Below are positions 7,007 through 9,147 of a stretch of 9,147 nucleotides of DNA, in pieces; the first letter of the stretch is position 1, and each line of letters opens with the position of its first letter. Both the position numbers and the translations under genes were made by a program. Source of the stretch: Oscillospiraceae bacterium (GTDB taxonomy: Bacteria > Bacillota > Clostridia > Oscillospirales > Acutalibacteraceae); the NCBI GenBank assembly GCA_902774165.1, contig CACYHJ010000072.1, positions 7,987 through 17,133 of the forward strand, in the 5' to 3' direction. A model generated the notes under the pieces. The model worked only from the letters and a program-made list of their open reading frames with translations. It was not told the origin of the DNA and searched no databases.

Positions 7007-7915
7007 ATGTATCTCAACACCTTTGACCGCGCCATGCGGGAGCGGTTCGGCAAAAAAATGTACCGTCTGTCGCTGGACTGCGGCTTTACCTGCCCGAACC
7101 GGGACGGAACCGCCGGGACCGGCGGCTGCATCTTCTGCTCCGCCGGCGGCGCAGGGAATTTCGCCGGCCGCGGCGGATCGCTTGACGGGATGCTTGCCGC
7201 CGCAAAAGAGCGGATCCGGAATAAGACCGGCAGGGACTGCGGGTATCTCGCGTATTTCCAGAGCTTTACCAATACCTACGCTCCCCTTGAGACGCTGCGG
7301 AATCTTTTCTGCGCCGCGGCGGAAAAGGAAGAGCTCGAAGCGCTGTCGATCGCCACCCGTCCCGACTGCCTGCAGCCGGAAACCGTCTCCCTGCTCTCGG
7401 AGCTGAACCGGAAGAAACCGGTGTGGGTCGAGCTGGGGCTTCAGACCGTCAGCAATGAAACCGCGCAGAGGATCAACCGCTGCTATGAAACGGAGGTCTA
7501 CGACAAGGCGGTATCCGAACTCCGGAAAAACGGGATCGAGGTGATCCCCCATATCATGCTCGGCCTGCCGGGGGAGGGGCCGGAGGAGATGCGCGCCACC
7601 GTGCGGCACGTCGCCGCCCAAAGGGTCGACGGGGTGAAGCTTCATCTGACCCACGTTCTGAAAAACACGCCCCTCGCGGAGCAATACCGGCAGGGGACGT
7701 TCCGGACGCTGTCCTTTGAGGAGTATCGCGATCTTCTCTGCGAGCTGATCGAATTCCTGCCGCGGGAAACCGTGATTCACCGCTTCACCGGCGACGGGGA
7801 CAAGAGAGAGCTGCTCGCGCCCTTATGGAGCGCCGATAAAAAACGGGTGCTCAACGATCTCAACCGCGCGTTTTTAATCCGGGACGTGGAGCAGGGCAGA
7901 CGGTTTCTTCCGTAA
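7007..7915 (+). CDS. mnmL: Radical SAM protein of the YtqA/YhcC (TIGR01212) group, MnmL
   Basis: This 302-residue radical SAM enzyme holds the 4Fe-4S cluster motif CPNRDGTAGTGGCIFC (C29, C41, C44; an extra Cys at 25). Further group signatures are YFQSFTNTYAP (82-92), ATRPDC (116-121), VELGLQTVSNET (141-152), HIMLGLPGEGPEE (182-195), KLHLTHVLKNTPLAEQY (211-227) and TGDGDKRELLAPLW near the C-terminus. In Bacillus subtilis and Streptococcus mutans this group (ytqA, renamed mnmL) is needed to make the mnm5s2U wobble uridine of tRNAs such as Glu, Gln and Lys, together with the methylase MnmM. Length is normal for the family and all expected cysteines are present. It has its own promoter and terminator and no mnmM gene next to it; in B. 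subtilis the two form an operon. The family is secure; the precise function is transferred from homologues. Confidence 0.9.
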   Translation: MYLNTFDRAMRERFGKKMYRLSLDCGFTCPNRDGTAGTGGCIFCSAGGAGNFAGRGGSLDGMLAAAKERIRNKTGRDCGYLAYFQSFTNTYAPLETLRNLFCAAAEKEELEALSIATRPDCLQPETVSLLSELNRKKPVWVELGLQTVSNETAQRINRCYETEVYDKAVSELRKNGIEVIPHIMLGLPGEGPEEMRATVRHVAAQRVDGVKLHLTHVLKNTPLAEQYRQGTFRTLSFEEYRDLLCELIEFLPRETVIHRFTGDGDKRELLAPLWSADKKRVLNDLNRAFLIRDVEQGRRFLP

Positions 7916-7933
7916 CGGGCAAGACAAAGAACA

Positions 7934-7964
7934 AGGCGAAGCCTTTCGGCTTCGCCTCATTTTT
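7934..7964 (+). terminator. Intrinsic terminator of mnmL, possibly shared with the convergent surface-protein gene
   Basis: The perfect 10-base arms AGGCGAAGCC (7934-7943) and GGCTTCGCCT (7948-7957) enclose a 4-base loop and are followed by TTTTT (7960-7964). The hairpin starts 19 bases after the mnmL stop. On the minus strand it is followed by a T-rich but interrupted tract (TGTTCTTTGTCTTG), so it may also end transcripts of the gene stopping at 8001. Confidence 0.88.
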
Positions 7965-8000
7965 GTTATTTGTCCGTGTGGTGTTCCTGCCGGGTTCCGG

Positions 8001-9147
8001 TTATCTTCTCGCGTCGAAGATTGCCTGGATGGCGGCAAGGATTTTGTACCACCACTTCATGAATTTCTGCCAGAAGGTCAGGCTCTCTTCCACGACCGCT
8101 CTGAGAGAGGTTACCGTGAAGGTGCCGTTTTCTTCGGCTTCCTGGCTGAGCTCATAGTTGGAGGACGGATCCGGCGTGACCTCGACGCAGATTCTGTAAC
8201 CGATATCGTCGTCGGTCAGCTCGTAGGTTCTGCCGTCGCCGACGTAGGTCTTTACGCCTTCGTCGTTGACTCTGTACCAGGAGTAGATCACGTTGTCAAG
8301 CGCGTCCGCGCTGACGCCGGAGACGATCGCCTGCAGAGTCTGGCCGCTGTAAAGCGTGCCGCTGAAGGAAACGCTCATGTTCAGCTGGGCCTTGCCGACT
8401 CTGACAAGGACGTAACCGGTCACGGTCTCATAGTTGCCGCTGTCGGAGGGAACGAATCTCGCCTGCATGTAGGAATCCTTGACCTCGTTGGCAACGGAGC
8501 TGCCGTCGATGAAGGAGAAGGTGCCGTTGACGCTGCTGGTGGAATCGTTCTTGAAGATCGCCGCGGAATACTTCTGGCCGTACTCAACGGTGGCTTCCGT
8601 CGGGAAGGAGACGACCGGCGTCGCCTTGGTGATGGAAACTCTGAGGTTGCCGATGTGGGACACGGAGATCGTGTAGTTGCCCGCCTTCGCGCCGGTCAGC
8701 GTGGGAGCGGTAAAGGTAACGACCTGCGAGCCGACGTTGTTGTTGGAAACGGTACCCTGCGTGCTGGTGAAGGAGAGACCGACGGAATCGCCTTCGATCG
8801 CGCCCTCGCCGGTAAACTCGACGGTGACGTTGTTGTTGCCGACCTCATAGGCTCTGCTCTCGGCAACAGGCGTTACGGTGTAGGTCTTGGGCGACACATA
8901 GATCGTGCCGGTTTGATCCTTCTTGAAGATATAGTTCGGGTTCGCGATCGTGGACTCGGAAGCATAGACCGTGTAGGTCGTGTCAACGCCGGAGCCCTTG
9001 GTGTAGTTGGTCTTGATGATGATCTGGCCCGCGCAGTTGGCAACGGAGTCGCTGCCGGTGAAGCCCATGACGGTGTAGCCGAGCGCCGGAACCGCGTCGC
9101 CGTAAGTCAGATACGCGCTGGCGGGAATGATCGTTACCTCAACGGGA
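8001..9147 (-). CDS. Secreted MBG/YDG and Ig-like repeat protein, C-terminal part, 5' end outside window
   Basis: The frame is open to the window edge, so the first ATG inside (9068) is not the start; 381 residues are visible. Domains in order: an MBG-type repeat (about 4-83, with AYLTYGDAVPALGYTV and GFTGSDS), a YDG-type repeat (about 86-173, with ESRAYEVG, GDSV and GAKAGNYTI), an Ig-like repeat (174-252, with VEYGQKYSA and DSGNYETVTG) and a last Ig-like module (253-348, with YSWYRVNDEG and LTDDDIGYRICVEV). Such arrays are typical of large exported surface or adhesive proteins. No LPXTG motif or dockerin is present. The last 27 residues instead form an aromatic, basic amphipathic segment (FWQKFMKWWYKI...). 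All ten visible arginines are encoded by AGA, unlike neighbouring genes, suggesting high expression or a different origin. No ligand or specific function can be assigned. Confidence 0.85.
   Translation of the reverse strand, partial: PVEVTIIPASAYLTYGDAVPALGYTVMGFTGSDSVANCAGQIIIKTNYTKGSGVDTTYTVYASESTIANPNYIFKKDQTGTIYVSPKTYTVTPVAESRAYEVGNNNVTVEFTGEGAIEGDSVGLSFTSTQGTVSNNNVGSQVVTFTAPTLTGAKAGNYTISVSHIGNLRVSITKATPVVSFPTEATVEYGQKYSAAIFKNDSTSSVNGTFSFIDGSSVANEVKDSYMQARFVPSDSGNYETVTGYVLVRVGKAQLNMSVSFSGTLYSGQTLQAIVSGVSADALDNVIYSWYRVNDEGVKTYVGDGRTYELTDDDIGYRICVEVTPDPSSNYELSQEAEENGTFTVTSLRAVVEESLTFWQKFMKWWYKILAAIQAIFDARR

Noticed and set aside
6923..7780. 285-codon open frame antisense to mnmL
   Set aside because: The plus strand carries the full radical SAM motif set with promoter, ribosome site and terminator. 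The antisense product has low-complexity shadow composition.
1..9147. CRISPR arrays, tRNA or rRNA genes, insertion sequences, phage genes
   Set aside because: No regularly spaced direct repeats, no tRNA-like cloverleaf, no transposase or integrase frames were seen in reading both strands.

Overview
The window looks like chromosomal DNA of a GC-rich, endospore-forming Firmicute, probably a clostridial lineage such as Oscillospiraceae or a relative. This rests on a sporulation phosphatase gene (spoIIE), a CotH-domain lipoprotein, an MnmL/YtqA radical SAM enzyme of the Gram-positive type, Gram-positive style ribosome binding sites and SigA-like promoters, and MBG/YDG-type surface repeats. No phage, transposon, CRISPR array, tRNA or rRNA was seen. 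The species cannot be named from this sequence.

Layout. (1) 1-1191, plus strand: the C-terminal half of SpoIIE, ending in a perfect hairpin that can terminate from both sides. (2) 4688-1312, minus strand: a tight three-gene operon. In transcription order it encodes a secreted DUF4838 glycoside-hydrolase-like protein, a ten-helix EamA/DMT transporter and a GtrA-family membrane protein, with gaps of only 16 and 4 bases. (3) 6857-4845, minus strand: a lipoprotein with a CotH kinase-like domain and a C-terminal InlB-type repeat, followed by a strong terminator. (4) 6858-7006: a divergent control region with two back-to-back SigA-like promoters whose -35 boxes are 14 bases apart. (5) 7007-7915, plus strand: mnmL (ytqA), a tRNA wobble-uridine modification enzyme. 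(6) 7934-7964: a hairpin between convergent genes. (7) 9147-8001, minus strand: the C-terminal part of a large secreted repeat protein, cut by the window edge.

The genes do not form one pathway. Four of the seven products act at the cell envelope or outside it: the DUF4838 protein, the GtrA protein, the CotH lipoprotein and the MBG/YDG protein. The three-gene operon is the best candidate for an undescribed functional unit. It pairs an exported carbohydrate-active-type protein with a small-molecule transporter and a putative polyprenyl-linked sugar flippase. SpoIIE and MnmL are conserved housekeeping or developmental genes. All intergenic gaps are under 160 bases. They hold the terminators, promoters and ribosome sites listed; the stretch 1220-1311 holds nothing I can recognise.
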